Made by a program: the position numbers and the translations under genes. From assembly GCA_031430595.1 (NCBI GenBank), contig JANPBU010000002.1, positions 62,001-126,000 of the forward strand: DNA of 64,000 nt, written 5' to 3'. The notes beneath the pieces are model-generated. The model saw only the letters and a list, made by a program, of their open reading frames with translations, did no database searches and was not told the origin of the DNA. This DNA comes from JANNBN01 sp031430595. GTDB taxonomy: Bacteria > Actinomycetota > Acidimicrobiia > Acidimicrobiales > JANYDT01. Below are positions 1-8,949 of the stretch, one piece after another (the stretch's first letter is position 1; every line of letters starts with the position of its first letter).

Positions 1-934
1 GGTACCCCGGGAACGAGTCAATAGAAGGCGTGTTGTCGTAGAAACCCCGTCCAGCTTCGGCCCCACCAAGGGACTTCGGAAACGCTGCAGCTTGATGCCC
101 CGGGGCACCTTCGAAACCAATGGCAACATTCGGACCAGCGTTGTTCCACGCTCTAATTTCGTGCGGGGAATCAACGCCGCGACGGGCGGGGTGGTTGGCG
201 AGAAACAGTGCAGCCGGAACGCGTTTGAGTCGTACCTGTTCAGCCAACCAGTGAACACCTTCGACCGCTTTTCGTTCAAGGGAAACTGAGTCGGCCTTGG
301 GGTTGTCGGGACGAAGAACGGCGCCGTCGTAGTTCGCTTCAAACAAATCGAGCATCAAAACTTCAACGTCAGATGGTGGGAAAAAGACGGTTCCGTGTTC
401 AGCCCCTGGGATATTCCATTCGAGCCCTTGAAACACCATCATGTCGGGAAAGGCTGCTCGTGACTTCAGCACGTCGGCATTGGTACGAGCAACAGAAACC
501 TTTTGGTGAGCAACCGAGCCGTGATCAGTGATGACCATCCAATCGATGGAATTGCGTTTGGCTTGGGTCACATGTTGATCCACCGTGTACTGGCCATCAG
601 GGCTGTATTGAGTGTGGATGTGATGATCGCCCGAAAGCCAGACATAGTTTCCATCAGCGGTCGTGGTTGCGGGTGACGCAGCGCTGGTTTGAGCCGCTGC
701 TTGTCCTCCAATCAGCATCGCGCCTGACCCAGCAACACCGAGGGCACCTGCGGCCTGTAAGAAGCGTCGGCGACTCAGCGCAGTTGGAGGAAGTTCCTTG
801 TCGGGTATCGACAAATCAACTTCGGGACTGACGTCGTTACCGTCAGAATGGTCAGTGTGCGAATGATTTTCGTGACCGTGGTTGTCACCGTGGGTGTGTA
901 GAGCGGCTGTCTGGGGGGCTTCGTGATCGCACAT
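1..934 (-). CDS. TAT-exported PHP-domain metal-dependent hydrolase (C-terminus outside window)
   Basis: About 311 residues are visible and the gene runs off the left edge. The N-terminus (first ~35 residues) is rich in histidine and aspartate, which could bind metal. A twin-arginine signal follows (SRRRFLQAAGALGVAGSG), so the protein is probably exported folded. The mature part has PHP-superfamily motifs: GDHHIHTQYSPDG (HxH metal ligands), ITDHGS, a GLEWN acidic position and LANHPAR. PHP enzymes hydrolyse phosphoesters at a multi-metal site; the substrate cannot be told. The start is the ATG at 934. The next gene upstream is the divergent broken oxidoreductase, so this gene has its own promoter. 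Confidence 0.8.
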   Translation of the reverse strand, partial: MCDHEAPQTAALHTHGDNHGHENHSHTDHSDGNDVSPEVDLSIPDKELPPTALSRRRFLQAAGALGVAGSGAMLIGGQAAAQTSAASPATTTADGNYVWLSGDHHIHTQYSPDGQYTVDQHVTQAKRNSIDWMVITDHGSVAHQKVSVARTNADVLKSRAAFPDMMVFQGLEWNIPGAEHGTVFFPPSDVEVLMLDLFEANYDGAVLRPDNPKADSVSLERKAVEGVHWLAEQVRLKRVPAALFLANHPARRGVDSPHEIRAWNNAGPNVAIGFEGAPGHQAAAFPKSLGGAEAGRGFYDNTPSIDSFPGY

Positions 935-1013
935 TCTTCAAAGATAACGACGGCCTCTCAACACAGGGCAGCGACCAACAGAACACGGGGTAGCAACTAG
1001 GTAACATTTGAGT

Positions 1014-1509
1014 ATGCAAACTATGAAGGCTGCCGTTGTGTACGAACCGGGTGGGCCCGAGGTGTTGACCGTCGAGCAACGTGCGATACCGACACCAACG
1101 AAAGGTGAAGTACTCGTCAGGGTTAAGGCGTTCGGTCTGAATCGATCTGAGTTGTTTACGCGCCAGGGCCATTCCCCAGGGGTGTTGTTTCCACGGATCC
1201 TTGGCATCGAGGTGGTCGGGATTGTTGAGGTCGCACCAGGTGGCGAATTTGATATGGGTGAGAAGGTCGCAACGGTCATGGGCGATATGGGTCGCGCCTT
1301 CGACGGAGGGTATGGCGAATTCACATGTGTGCCTGCTAACCAGGTGCAGCGAATAGATTCGGATGCCGCTCAATGGCCTCCTTCAACAGCCTGAATCAGG
1401 TGAGTTGCGTGTGCAACTCGCCCGAACGTTCAGACTTGACGAAATTGCTGACGCCCACAGGTACATGGAAGCGTATGCCGCAGGCGGCAAAATTGTCGTA
1501 CTTACCTAA
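1014..1509 (+). pseudogene. zinc-type quinone oxidoreductase, internal deletion plus frameshift
   Basis: The first ~120 residues match the N-terminal GroES-like half of the NADPH:quinone oxidoreductase/MDR family (MKAAVVYEPGGPEVL, GLNRSELFTRQG). The frame stops at 1394. In another frame (from about 1378) the typical C-terminal end of the same family appears (GELRVQLARTF, EIADAHRYMEAYAAGGKI) and stops at 1509. The central ~150 residues, including the Rossmann domain, are missing compared with the usual ~320-residue length. This is therefore a deletion remnant rather than a short gene. The start could be the ATG at 1014 or 1023. Confidence 0.85.
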
Positions 1510-1513
1510 GTAG

Positions 1514-2320
1514 CTAAGCAGATCCGCCAGAAATCTCTACGTTTACGCCGGTTACATACGATGCGGCTGGCGATAGAAGGAATGCCACCACGTTTGCCAC
1601 TTCTTCAAGGGATCCGAACCGGCGCATTGGCACCATCGAGATCATTTGCTTCGCTACCTCGGCGGGGTCAGTTGAGTAGTACTGACTGTTCGCTGCTGCC
1701 TGCAGTTCAACCTGGCGCTCCCACATGGCACCGGGCCCGATAAAAGCTGGTGAAATTGCGTTCACCCGAATGCCAAACGGGGCAAGATCCTTGGCACTGC
1801 TTTTAGTAAGCCCGATTACGGCTGCTTTCGAGGCGGAGTACCCAGCCATATTCGGTGCCCCGCCAACTCCCGCCATCGATGCGCTGTTCACGATTGCACC
1901 GTTAGCCTTCGCTGCGATCATTCGTGAAGTTGTTTCAGCGATCACATTGAATGCACCGATAACATTTATGGCGAAGACTCGCTCGACATCGGCGGTAGCC
2001 ATTTGGTCAACCCGAGCGAATACGCCCTGATACCCAGCATTGTTGAAGACCAGGTTCGGGGCGCCCACGGAGGTTTCAATCGTATCGAGCGCCCGTCGCA
2101 TATCGGCCCGGTCACACACGTCGAACGGTGCCTCGATAACGCTCAAACCGGAAGCGCGCAGATCATACGCGCGTGACGCAAGTTTCTCGGCGGCCGATGG
2201 ATGATCGGCAAGCACCAGGCAAGTAACGGTTCGAGCGAGTTTGATGGCGGCTGCGTATCCGATATCGCCTGCGGCTCCGGTGATTAGGGCAATGTTTGTC
2301 GACGTAACGGTGTCGCCCAT
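1514..2320 (-). CDS. short-chain dehydrogenase/reductase of the polyol operon
   Basis: This 268-residue classical SDR has the NAD(P)-binding TGAAGDIG turn near residue 15, the NNAG motif, a serine in NSASMAG and the YSASK catalytic pair. The C-terminus (YVTGVNVEISGGSA) is the usual SDR ending. It starts 4 bp after the stop of the permease gene, so it is the last gene of the binding-protein/permease operon. By context it probably oxidises the imported polyol or a derived ketose, but family membership alone does not fix the substrate. Confidence 0.88.
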   Translation of the reverse strand: MGDTVTSTNIALITGAAGDIGYAAAIKLARTVTCLVLADHPSAAEKLASRAYDLRASGLSVIEAPFDVCDRADMRRALDTIETSVGAPNLVFNNAGYQGVFARVDQMATADVERVFAINVIGAFNVIAETTSRMIAAKANGAIVNSASMAGVGGAPNMAGYSASKAAVIGLTKSSAKDLAPFGIRVNAISPAFIGPGAMWERQVELQAAANSQYYSTDPAEVAKQMISMVPMRRFGSLEEVANVVAFLLSPAASYVTGVNVEISGGSA

Positions 2321-2324
2321 CTGA

Positions 2325-3179
2325 TTATTTGATCGCGCCCATAGTAAGCCCGCGTACCAGTCGTTTTTGAGCGGCCCAACCTGCGATAACTACGGGTAGG
2401 CAGGCGAGTGTCGATGCTGCGGAGAGCTTGGCGAGAAACTGGCCACGGGTACTGATCATCGTCGTGACCCAAATCGGAATGGTCTGAGCACGGAATGTGG
2501 TGAGGTTGACCGCTAAGAAAAACTCGTTCCAGGCGAAAATGAAACAGAGCAGGGCGGTGGCCGAAACGCCTGGCATCACGATTGGGAGCAAAATAGTTCG
2601 TAGTCGTTGAAAGAACGTTGCTCCGTCGATCTCGGCCGCCTCGATCAGCTCACGGGGAACCTCAGCAAAAAACGAACGCAACATCCAGACGGCGAGCGGA
2701 AGGTTCATCGACGTGTAAGCAATCACCAACACCAGACGGGTATCGAGAATCCCAATCTTTTTGAAGATCGTATACAGCGGCAAGATCGCCGCAGCAATCG
2801 GCAGAAATTTGGTTGAAATGAAAAACATCAACACGTTTCGCCACTTCGGAATGGGTCGGATGGCCAACGTGTACGCAGCCGGAATAGCGAGTAGCAACAC
2901 AATGATTGTTGACACGATCACCACGAAACCGCTGGTAGCCAATGCCTTGAGAAAGGTGACGGTTCCCGGAAGGTTTTTGGAGACATCTTGAAACCGCTCC
3001 AATCCACCGTCGAATTTGAGGTTCGGTTTTTCCGTCTGTGCACTTATTTCGGTCTTGAACGATGAAGCCACCATCCAAAGAACCGGGAAAAAAAACAGGA
3101 AGGCCATGAACCAGGCCAAGACTCCTGAAGCGGTTGATACCCAACGGCGTTCACCGACGATTCGTTGTTGCTTCGCCAT
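2325..3179 (-). CDS. carbohydrate ABC transporter permease, MalG-like
   Basis: This 284-residue inner-membrane protein has about six hydrophobic segments and the cytoplasmic EAA loop (EAAEIDGATFFQRLRTILLP) that contacts the ATPase. It belongs to the MalG/UgpE class of sugar importers. The frame is open further upstream, but the ATG at 3179 overlaps the stop of the preceding permease gene, giving translational coupling and a normal family length. No ATP-binding gene is present in the operon, so the transporter probably shares a MsmK-type ATPase encoded elsewhere. Confidence 0.9.
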   Translation of the reverse strand: MAKQQRIVGERRWVSTASGVLAWFMAFLFFFPVLWMVASSFKTEISAQTEKPNLKFDGGLERFQDVSKNLPGTVTFLKALATSGFVVIVSTIIVLLLAIPAAYTLAIRPIPKWRNVLMFFISTKFLPIAAAILPLYTIFKKIGILDTRLVLVIAYTSMNLPLAVWMLRSFFAEVPRELIEAAEIDGATFFQRLRTILLPIVMPGVSATALLCFIFAWNEFFLAVNLTTFRAQTIPIWVTTMISTRGQFLAKLSAASTLACLPVVIAGWAAQKRLVRGLTMGAIK

Positions 3180-4087
3180 CAGACGTCGCCTTCCAAAAGG
3201 GTAGAGATAAGTCGAAGAGCAAGGTTGGCCAACACAATCGTGGCGATTACAACAACGACACCGAATGCCGAAGCCTGCCCAAACCGCCAGCCTCCCCCGA
3301 TCGAACGCTGGTAGATGAAGTACGGGATATTTCGAGCACCGGGCGCGCCGCCTACCAGTTGATCGACCGTATCGAAAGTTTGCAGTAGGTAGATAGATCC
3401 GAGCAGTGCGCCGAGCTCGAGGTACGGCCGAAGGTGCGGCAGCGTGAGTGAACGAAACGTTTGAAAACTGTTCGCGCCGTCTACCCGTGCAGCCTCGAGC
3501 ACTTCTTGGGTTTGGCTTTGCAGCCCCGAGAGCGTGATGAGCATCATGAACGGGGTCCACTGCCACACCAGCACGAACACCACAGCCAGAAGCGGGTATT
3601 TCGAGGTGAAGGCAATGCGGTCGAAACCAAGCCCCTGAACGATCCAGTTAAAGAAACCGTAGGTTGCATCGAGAAAGCCGTGGCGCCAGATCAGGGAGGC
3701 TGCGACCGGCATGATGAGGAAAGGTGTAATAAGAAGCGTACGTACAAACCCCTGGCCGAAGAAAGGTTTGTCGAGCAATACCGCCAGGAAGGTTCCGAAT
3801 ACTGAAGCGATGACCACGGTGCCAACGGTGATGATCACGGTGTTGATGGCTGCCGATCGAAAGAATTGGTCGGCGAAGGGTTTGGTGTAGTTAGAAAGCC
3901 CGTTGAACTTGAAGCTCCCTGGCTTCAAAAAATCCCACTTGTGAATCGAGTACCAAACGGTCACGAGGAACGGAAGCTGCGTAACAACGATCGTGAAAAT
4001 GAGCGCCGGTAAAAGTGGGAGGCGTCGCGACCACTGCCTTCTTCGAAGGGGATTCGAACGATGTTGGGCAGTGGTCGCGGCGGTCAT
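3179..4087 (-). CDS. carbohydrate ABC transporter permease, MalF/UgpA-like
   Basis: This 302-residue membrane protein has an N-terminal helix (LLPALIFTIVVTQLPFLV), five further helices and the EAA loop (EAARVDGANSFQTFRSLTLP). It is the partner of the MalG-like permease whose start codon overlaps its stop. An upstream TTG at 4096 is possible, but the ATG at 4087 is preceded at nine bases by GAGG and is preferred. With the downstream permease it forms the translocation channel for the sugar or polyol delivered by the lipoprotein encoded upstream. Confidence 0.9.
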   Translation of the reverse strand: MTAATTAQHRSNPLRRRQWSRRLPLLPALIFTIVVTQLPFLVTVWYSIHKWDFLKPGSFKFNGLSNYTKPFADQFFRSAAINTVIITVGTVVIASVFGTFLAVLLDKPFFGQGFVRTLLITPFLIMPVAASLIWRHGFLDATYGFFNWIVQGLGFDRIAFTSKYPLLAVVFVLVWQWTPFMMLITLSGLQSQTQEVLEAARVDGANSFQTFRSLTLPHLRPYLELGALLGSIYLLQTFDTVDQLVGGAPGARNIPYFIYQRSIGGGWRFGQASAFGVVVVIATIVLANLALRLISTLLEGDV

Positions 4088-4163
4088 TTTCAGCAACCTC
4101 GATCAGTAGAAAGTGAACGGTTCGACACCACGGCGAAGTTCACCGTGATCGAGGTCGCTGACA

Positions 4164-5636
4164 TCAGCCGGTTGTCGCTTCTGAAGCGATGGCCTGGCAC
4201 TTCTTTAGAGCCTCATCGACGCTCTGTGTTCCCGCGATGGCTGCGGAAATTTCTGCGGTACAACGTGTACCGACATCAGCAAACTCTGGAACACCGACAT
4301 ATTGCACGCCTGGAAGACCAGGTCGCTTGGTGGTGCCAGGATTGTCGATCGGTGCAGCCTGCATGGCCCGAAGGGTCATTGGGGCAAACGTTGGTGCGGC
4401 AGCAAGATACTCAGGAATTGCATACGTCGAGGTTCGGCTTCCCGGAGGAATACCCGCCCATCCACCAGGTAGCTTTGTTCCAGCCAACTTGATGTATTCC
4501 TTCGATGTGGCCCAGCTCATGAACTTCCAGGCTGCTTCCTTGTCTTTTACGCCCTCTGGCATGGCCAGAGCCCATGACCACAGCCAACCTGATGCTTTGG
4601 TCAACTTGGTTGGGGCGAGTGCGTAACCAAGCTTGCCCTTGATGGGGCTGTCAGCTGATTCGAGGATGCCGGCGGCGACAGTTGCGTCGTACCACATTGA
4701 CGTTTTTGAATCCTGCATGAGCTTGAGGCATTCGTTGAAGCTGGCATTTGCAGCATCAGGTTCACCGGCGGTCTTTAGTAGGTCTACATAGAAGTTTGTC
4801 GCCTCTTTGAAGCCTCCGTTGTCGACCTGTGCTTTTCCGATTGACCCGTCAGCATTAGCGTCCCACCATGTTCCACCGAAGGTATTGACGGTAGTGGTGA
4901 GTGCGGCTCCGAGGTCTCCCCAGCCTGGCTTGCCACGTAGACAGATGCCTGAGCGGTCGGGTGTGTTGAGTTTCTTTGCGGCGGCAGCAACTTCGTCCCA
5001 TGTTGGTGCTTCAGGAATCTTCACTCCGGCTGCATCGGCAAGGTCTTTGCGGTACATCAGGAACGATGATTCGGCGTAGAACGGAACTGCATACATTTTT
5101 CCGTTGTTCGAAAGTGCACCCTTGACTGAAGGGATGAGGTCGGCAACGTCGTAGGCGGTATCTTTTGCGGCCATGTCGGTGAGATCTTGCAGCCAACCAT
5201 TGGCGCCGAATTGCGGTGCTTCGTATGGGCCAATCATGACGACGTCATACTGTGCAGCGCCCGACCCGACTGACTTCGTGACCTGTTCGCGCAGTGTTTG
5301 CTCGTTGAGGCTCACGTAGTTGACCTTGATACCGGTTTGGGTCGTGAAGTTATCTGGCGTCAGCGTTTGGATGTCTTTCATCGTTGGGTTGTCAACGATG
5401 GCGACGGTAATTTCGCCTTTGCTTGCAGCTGCGGCAGGGGTGGTCTCCGCTGGTGCTGCAACGGTCTCGGCTGGTGCGACAGTTTCAGCCGGTGTAGCTG
5501 TGGTTTCCGCAGGTGCAGCGGCAGTTTCTGGTGCAGCTGGTGCTGAACTAGAGCCTCCGCATCCGGCGGCTACGAGACCAAAAACAACTATCGCGCCCGC
5601 CATTTTGACGGTGCGGGAGGTGCGTGGTGGCTTCAT
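4164..5636 (-). CDS. sugar/polyol ABC transporter substrate-binding lipoprotein
   Basis: This 490-residue protein begins with a lipoprotein signal ending LVAAGC, with the lipidated cysteine at residue 26. A low-complexity linker of repeated PAETxA units (residues ~30-70) follows, then a family 1 extracellular solute-binding domain (GEITVAIVDNPTMKDIQ, GANGWLQDLTDM, VPFYAESSFLMYRKDLADAAG). The ATG at 5636 has a good ribosome site (AAAGGATAAGG). The gene leads an operon with two permeases and an SDR and diverges from a mannitol-dehydrogenase-type gene, as in smo/mtl polyol importers. The tether presumably holds the domain away from the membrane. Confidence 0.9.
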   Translation of the reverse strand: MKPPRTSRTVKMAGAIVVFGLVAAGCGGSSSAPAAPETAAAPAETTATPAETVAPAETVAAPAETTPAAAASKGEITVAIVDNPTMKDIQTLTPDNFTTQTGIKVNYVSLNEQTLREQVTKSVGSGAAQYDVVMIGPYEAPQFGANGWLQDLTDMAAKDTAYDVADLIPSVKGALSNNGKMYAVPFYAESSFLMYRKDLADAAGVKIPEAPTWDEVAAAAKKLNTPDRSGICLRGKPGWGDLGAALTTTVNTFGGTWWDANADGSIGKAQVDNGGFKEATNFYVDLLKTAGEPDAANASFNECLKLMQDSKTSMWYDATVAAGILESADSPIKGKLGYALAPTKLTKASGWLWSWALAMPEGVKDKEAAWKFMSWATSKEYIKLAGTKLPGGWAGIPPGSRTSTYAIPEYLAAAPTFAPMTLRAMQAAPIDNPGTTKRPGLPGVQYVGVPEFADVGTRCTAEISAAIAGTQSVDEALKKCQAIASEATTG

Positions 5637-5777
5637 CCTTATCCTTTCGAAACGAGGACAGCCTGGACAGACCCTCTGGTCAGCCACCATCCCCAAATGT
5701 GGTGGTGTTGTTTTATCTTTGATTTCGAAGAAAAGCAAGCACAATGTCAACATTTGTCCTAGTAAAGGCAGGTCAAT
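5637..5777. promoter_or_regulatory. divergent promoter region of the polyol locus
   Basis: This 141-bp gap separates the divergent binding-protein and dehydrogenase genes. On the minus strand a TTGACA-like -35 element is visible (TGTCAA on the plus strand at 5745-5750). It faces an AT-rich stretch where a -10 could lie, but no convincing TATAAT is placed at ideal spacing. The DeoR regulator encoded downstream is the likely controller. No clear operator palindrome was found. Confidence 0.35.
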
Positions 5778-7289
5778 ATGTGGGAATGTGTTGGAATGAG
5801 CGAAGAGGTTGGCACACCACCACTAACAACTGGGTTGTTGGCGCATCTTCCTATTCCGTCGGGGGCCAGCCTGCGCGGCGCTTCCTATGACCGTTCCAAG
5901 TTGACCGGCGGTATTACCCACTTTGGCGTTGGTGGGTTTCACCGAGCTCATTTGGCTCTGTACATCGATGACCTGGCAGAAGCCGGCCAAAGTACGTGGT
6001 CGATTACGGGAACCGGCGTGATGGCGCACGACACCCATATGGCTGAAGTTCTCGCAACTCAAGACAACCTGTACCTGGTAGCCGAACGGTATGGCAACCG
6101 GATTGACGGCCGGATTGTCGGCTCGATCACTGAGTGCCTTCCTGCCCAATTCGATACTTCTGCGCTCCTGAGGAATCTGGTCGATGTTGATACGCAGATC
6201 GTTTCAATGACCATTACCGAGAGCGGGTACCCCGTTGAGCACGGAAAGTTTGTGCCCGATCAATCCTTTATTGATGACCTTCACAGTGCCGCCCCAAAGA
6301 CGACGTTTGGGCTGATTGTTTCGGCGCTTGAACATCGCCACGCTGCGGGGCTCGCCCCGTTCACCGTCATGAGTTGTGACAACCTTCCTGGAAACGGTGA
6401 CGTGGTTCGAACGGCTGTGCTTGGAGCTGCTGGGCTGCGCTCGCCCGCCCTTCAGTCATGGCTTGAAGCGAATGGCGCCTTTCCGAATTCGATGGTTGAC
6501 CGAATTACCCCGGCAACTACTGCCGCCGATCAGGAATGGGCGACGAAAACGTTTGGCCTCGTTGATCGCTGGCCGGTTATCTGCGAGCCGTTCCGCCAGT
6601 GGGCGTTGGAAGACTGTTTTGTTGGCGGCCGCCCGCCGTTTGAACTCGCCGGTGCGATAATGACGTCTGACGTAATCCCATATGAACATATGAAATTGCG
6701 ACTGCTCAACGGCAGCCATACCGGGCTGTCGTACCTTGCTGCTCTTGCCGGAATCACGTTTGTTCATGACGCAGTGCTCGATTCGCGAATTGCTGGTTTC
6801 CTACGTAAGCTTATGAAAGAAGAGTCTGCGCCCAACTTGGTGGCACCGCACGGGATACAGCTTGATGAATATCAAGAATCCTTGATCGAACGGTTTTCAA
6901 ACCCTGCGACTGCCGACACCGTCACCCGCCTCTGTATGGATGGGACAGCAAAATTTCCGACATTCATCGTTCCGTCGGTCGAGGCGCAACTCGCAAACGG
7001 CGGGCCAATTCATATGCTCGCGTTGATTCTTGCTGGTTGGTGTCGTTACCTTCAAGGCAGCGCCGACGATGGTTCAAGCTTGGCACTTTCGCACGACCCG
7101 TTCATTTCTGACGCGATTGAAGCTGCCCGCAAATCCGTGGCCGATCCGAAGGCATTCCTTCAGTACGAACGAGCACTCGGGCCTAATCTTCAACACTCCG
7201 AGCGGCTGTTGGCCACCTTTAGCGAAGCTCTAGACAGTCTTGAATCGTGTGGTTCGCTCAAGACGTTGGAACTGTGGGTTACACGCTAA
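5778..7289 (+). CDS. mannitol/polyol 2-dehydrogenase family protein
   Basis: This protein of up to 503 residues belongs to the long-chain mannitol dehydrogenase/fructuronate reductase family. It has the N-terminal nucleotide-binding motif THFGVGGFHRAHL (residues ~47-59), MSCDNLPGNG, and the catalytic MKLRLLNGSHTGLSYL region (lysine near residue 306). Members interconvert a polyol and a ketose, or a hexuronate, with NAD(P). Its position opposite a polyol importer fits oxidation of mannitol, arabitol or sorbitol. The ATG at 5778 follows AAAGG at nine bases; the ATG at 5796 (MSEEVG) is an alternative. Confidence 0.88.
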   Translation: MWECVGMSEEVGTPPLTTGLLAHLPIPSGASLRGASYDRSKLTGGITHFGVGGFHRAHLALYIDDLAEAGQSTWSITGTGVMAHDTHMAEVLATQDNLYLVAERYGNRIDGRIVGSITECLPAQFDTSALLRNLVDVDTQIVSMTITESGYPVEHGKFVPDQSFIDDLHSAAPKTTFGLIVSALEHRHAAGLAPFTVMSCDNLPGNGDVVRTAVLGAAGLRSPALQSWLEANGAFPNSMVDRITPATTAADQEWATKTFGLVDRWPVICEPFRQWALEDCFVGGRPPFELAGAIMTSDVIPYEHMKLRLLNGSHTGLSYLAALAGITFVHDAVLDSRIAGFLRKLMKEESAPNLVAPHGIQLDEYQESLIERFSNPATADTVTRLCMDGTAKFPTFIVPSVEAQLANGGPIHMLALILAGWCRYLQGSADDGSSLALSHDPFISDAIEAARKSVADPKAFLQYERALGPNLQHSERLLATFSEALDSLESCGSLKTLELWVTR

Positions 7290-7313
7290 AAGCAAATGTA
7301 AGGTGAGGCCTGT

Positions 7314-8108
7314 ATGTCGACAACCGAACATGATGGGCTCACCCGGCTGCAAAGCGAACGTCATCGACTGATTTACCGCCTTGCTCTCAAGGTAGGCGCG
7401 GTGGACGTTTCTGATTTAGCGCAGCGTTTCGATGTCACTACCGAAACCATTCGGCGTGACCTATCTGAACTTCAAGAGCTTGACCTGGTTCGGCGTGTGC
7501 ATGGTGGGGCGGTGGTGACCGAGCGCCACAATCACGAACCAATGGTTGTGGCCCGTGACATGCAAAACGCTGAAGAGAAGTTGGCGATTGGGCGCCTAGC
7601 GAGCCGTGAAGTGCCTGTCGGCGGAACGATGATTCTCGACTCTGGGTCAACCGGGCAACGTTTGGCGGAAGTTATGCCTATCGATACCGGTGTCCACATC
7701 ACGACGAACTCGCTGATGTCCGCGCTTACATTGGCCCGGCGAGGGGTTACGAATTTGTCGGTCATTGGTGGAGCCGTACGAACCAATACGTTTGCGATGG
7801 TCGACGCGCAATCGGTTGATTGGGTTCGCTCGATGCGAGTGGACGTGTTGTTTCTGAGTTGCGATGGGTTATCACTCAACCGCGGGTTGACTACACCATA
7901 CGAGCAGGAATATCTATTGAAGCGGGCCATGATTGCGAGCGCTCGACGCGTTGTGGCCTTGGTTGATCACACGAAATTTGGTAACGATCAAACGTTTTGT
8001 TTTGCTGCACTCGACGACATTGATGTGCTCGTGACCGATGGTCGTGTTTCTGATGACGAAGTCGAGATTTTGACCGAGGCAGGCATCGAGCTCAGACGTG
8101 CTGAATGA
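7314..8108 (+). CDS. DeoR-family transcriptional regulator
   Basis: This 264-residue protein has an N-terminal winged helix-turn-helix typical of DeoR/GlpR (VSDLAQRFDVTTETIRRDL, then RRVHGGAV). Its C-terminal sugar-phosphate sensing domain contains DSGSTGQ, TTNSLMSA and FLSCDGLS. A ribosome site (AAGGTGAGG) precedes the ATG. It follows the polyol dehydrogenase by 24 bp and overlaps the next gene by 11 bp, so it is co-transcribed. It most likely represses the polyol operons until a phosphorylated sugar is bound. Confidence 0.92.
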   Translation: MSTTEHDGLTRLQSERHRLIYRLALKVGAVDVSDLAQRFDVTTETIRRDLSELQELDLVRRVHGGAVVTERHNHEPMVVARDMQNAEEKLAIGRLASREVPVGGTMILDSGSTGQRLAEVMPIDTGVHITTNSLMSALTLARRGVTNLSVIGGAVRTNTFAMVDAQSVDWVRSMRVDVLFLSCDGLSLNRGLTTPYEQEYLLKRAMIASARRVVALVDHTKFGNDQTFCFAALDDIDVLVTDGRVSDDEVEILTEAGIELRRAE

Positions 8109-8949
8109 GACCGATGTTTCTCAGCCGTCACCTGCGTCGTTAGAACACACTGCGCTGACGGTGGCGCGACTCGCTGCCGATCAAATCAGGTCTGCGTACG
8201 GGTCGGCGTCTACCGTAGGATTAAAAAGCTCGGCCACCGATGTGGTTACTCAAACCGATCTTGATACCGAGCAATTCATTTGCGAGCAGCTGCGTTTGGC
8301 AACGCCGGGGTGCGGAATAATCGGCGAAGAAGGCGGCTCGAGCGGTGTCAGTAATCGCTTGCAATGGGTGGTTGACCCGCTCGATGGAACCGTCAATTTC
8401 TTGTACGGGGTTCCTATTTTCTCGGTGAGCATTGCAGCGGCTCTCGACGGCTCGTACGTTGCCGGAGCAGTTGTTGATGTGATGCGAGGTGACGAATTTT
8501 CATCGTTCCTCGGTGGTGGTGCTCGATGCAACGGGTCGCCGATTCGGGTGTCGTCGTGTGAAGCTTTGTGTAACGCTTTGGTGGCTACGGGGTTTTCTTA
8601 TACGCCTCGGCTTCGGGCGGCGCAAGGTGAAATAGTGCGTCAACTATTGCCGGTCGCGCGTGACATCCGGTGTTTCGGATCCGCTGCTCTAAACCTCTGC
8701 TGGACAGCGTGTGGTCGTGTAGACGCTTACTTTGAGCGAGACATAAAGATTTGGGATTGGGCTGCTGGTGCGCTCATTGCGACTGAAGCCGGTGCTGAGA
8801 TCGAGTACCCGTGCCCCGAAAATGATGGTTTGGTTTTTGCCAGTACACCGATCATTTCGACGGCTTTACGAGGTCACACCGCTATTGCCCAGGTTCCGTT
8901 CGCGTTCGAGGGTAGCAACGAGGGTGTCGCCATCAACACCCTCGGCTAG
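8098..8949 (+). CDS. inositol monophosphatase-family phosphatase
   Basis: This 283-residue protein has the three metal-site motifs of the lithium-sensitive phosphatase family: GEEGG near residue 79, VVDPLDGTVNF and IWDWAAG near residue 222. These enzymes remove phosphate from inositol phosphates, histidinol phosphate, sugar bisphosphates or PAP with magnesium. It starts with GTG inside the end of the DeoR gene and ends 84 bp inside the opposing kinase gene. Its place suggests dephosphorylation of a polyol or sugar phosphate; the exact substrate is unknown. Confidence 0.87.
   Translation: MLNETDVSQPSPASLEHTALTVARLAADQIRSAYGSASTVGLKSSATDVVTQTDLDTEQFICEQLRLATPGCGIIGEEGGSSGVSNRLQWVVDPLDGTVNFLYGVPIFSVSIAAALDGSYVAGAVVDVMRGDEFSSFLGGGARCNGSPIRVSSCEALCNALVATGFSYTPRLRAAQGEIVRQLLPVARDIRCFGSAALNLCWTACGRVDAYFERDIKIWDWAAGALIATEAGAEIEYPCPENDGLVFASTPIISTALRGHTAIAQVPFAFEGSNEGVAINTLG

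Noticed and set aside
885..1394. Two overlapping minus-strand frames of 162 and 128 residues
   Set aside because: They are antisense to the clearly homologous MDR N-terminal sequence and overlap the PHP gene start. Neither shows a protein-like pattern.
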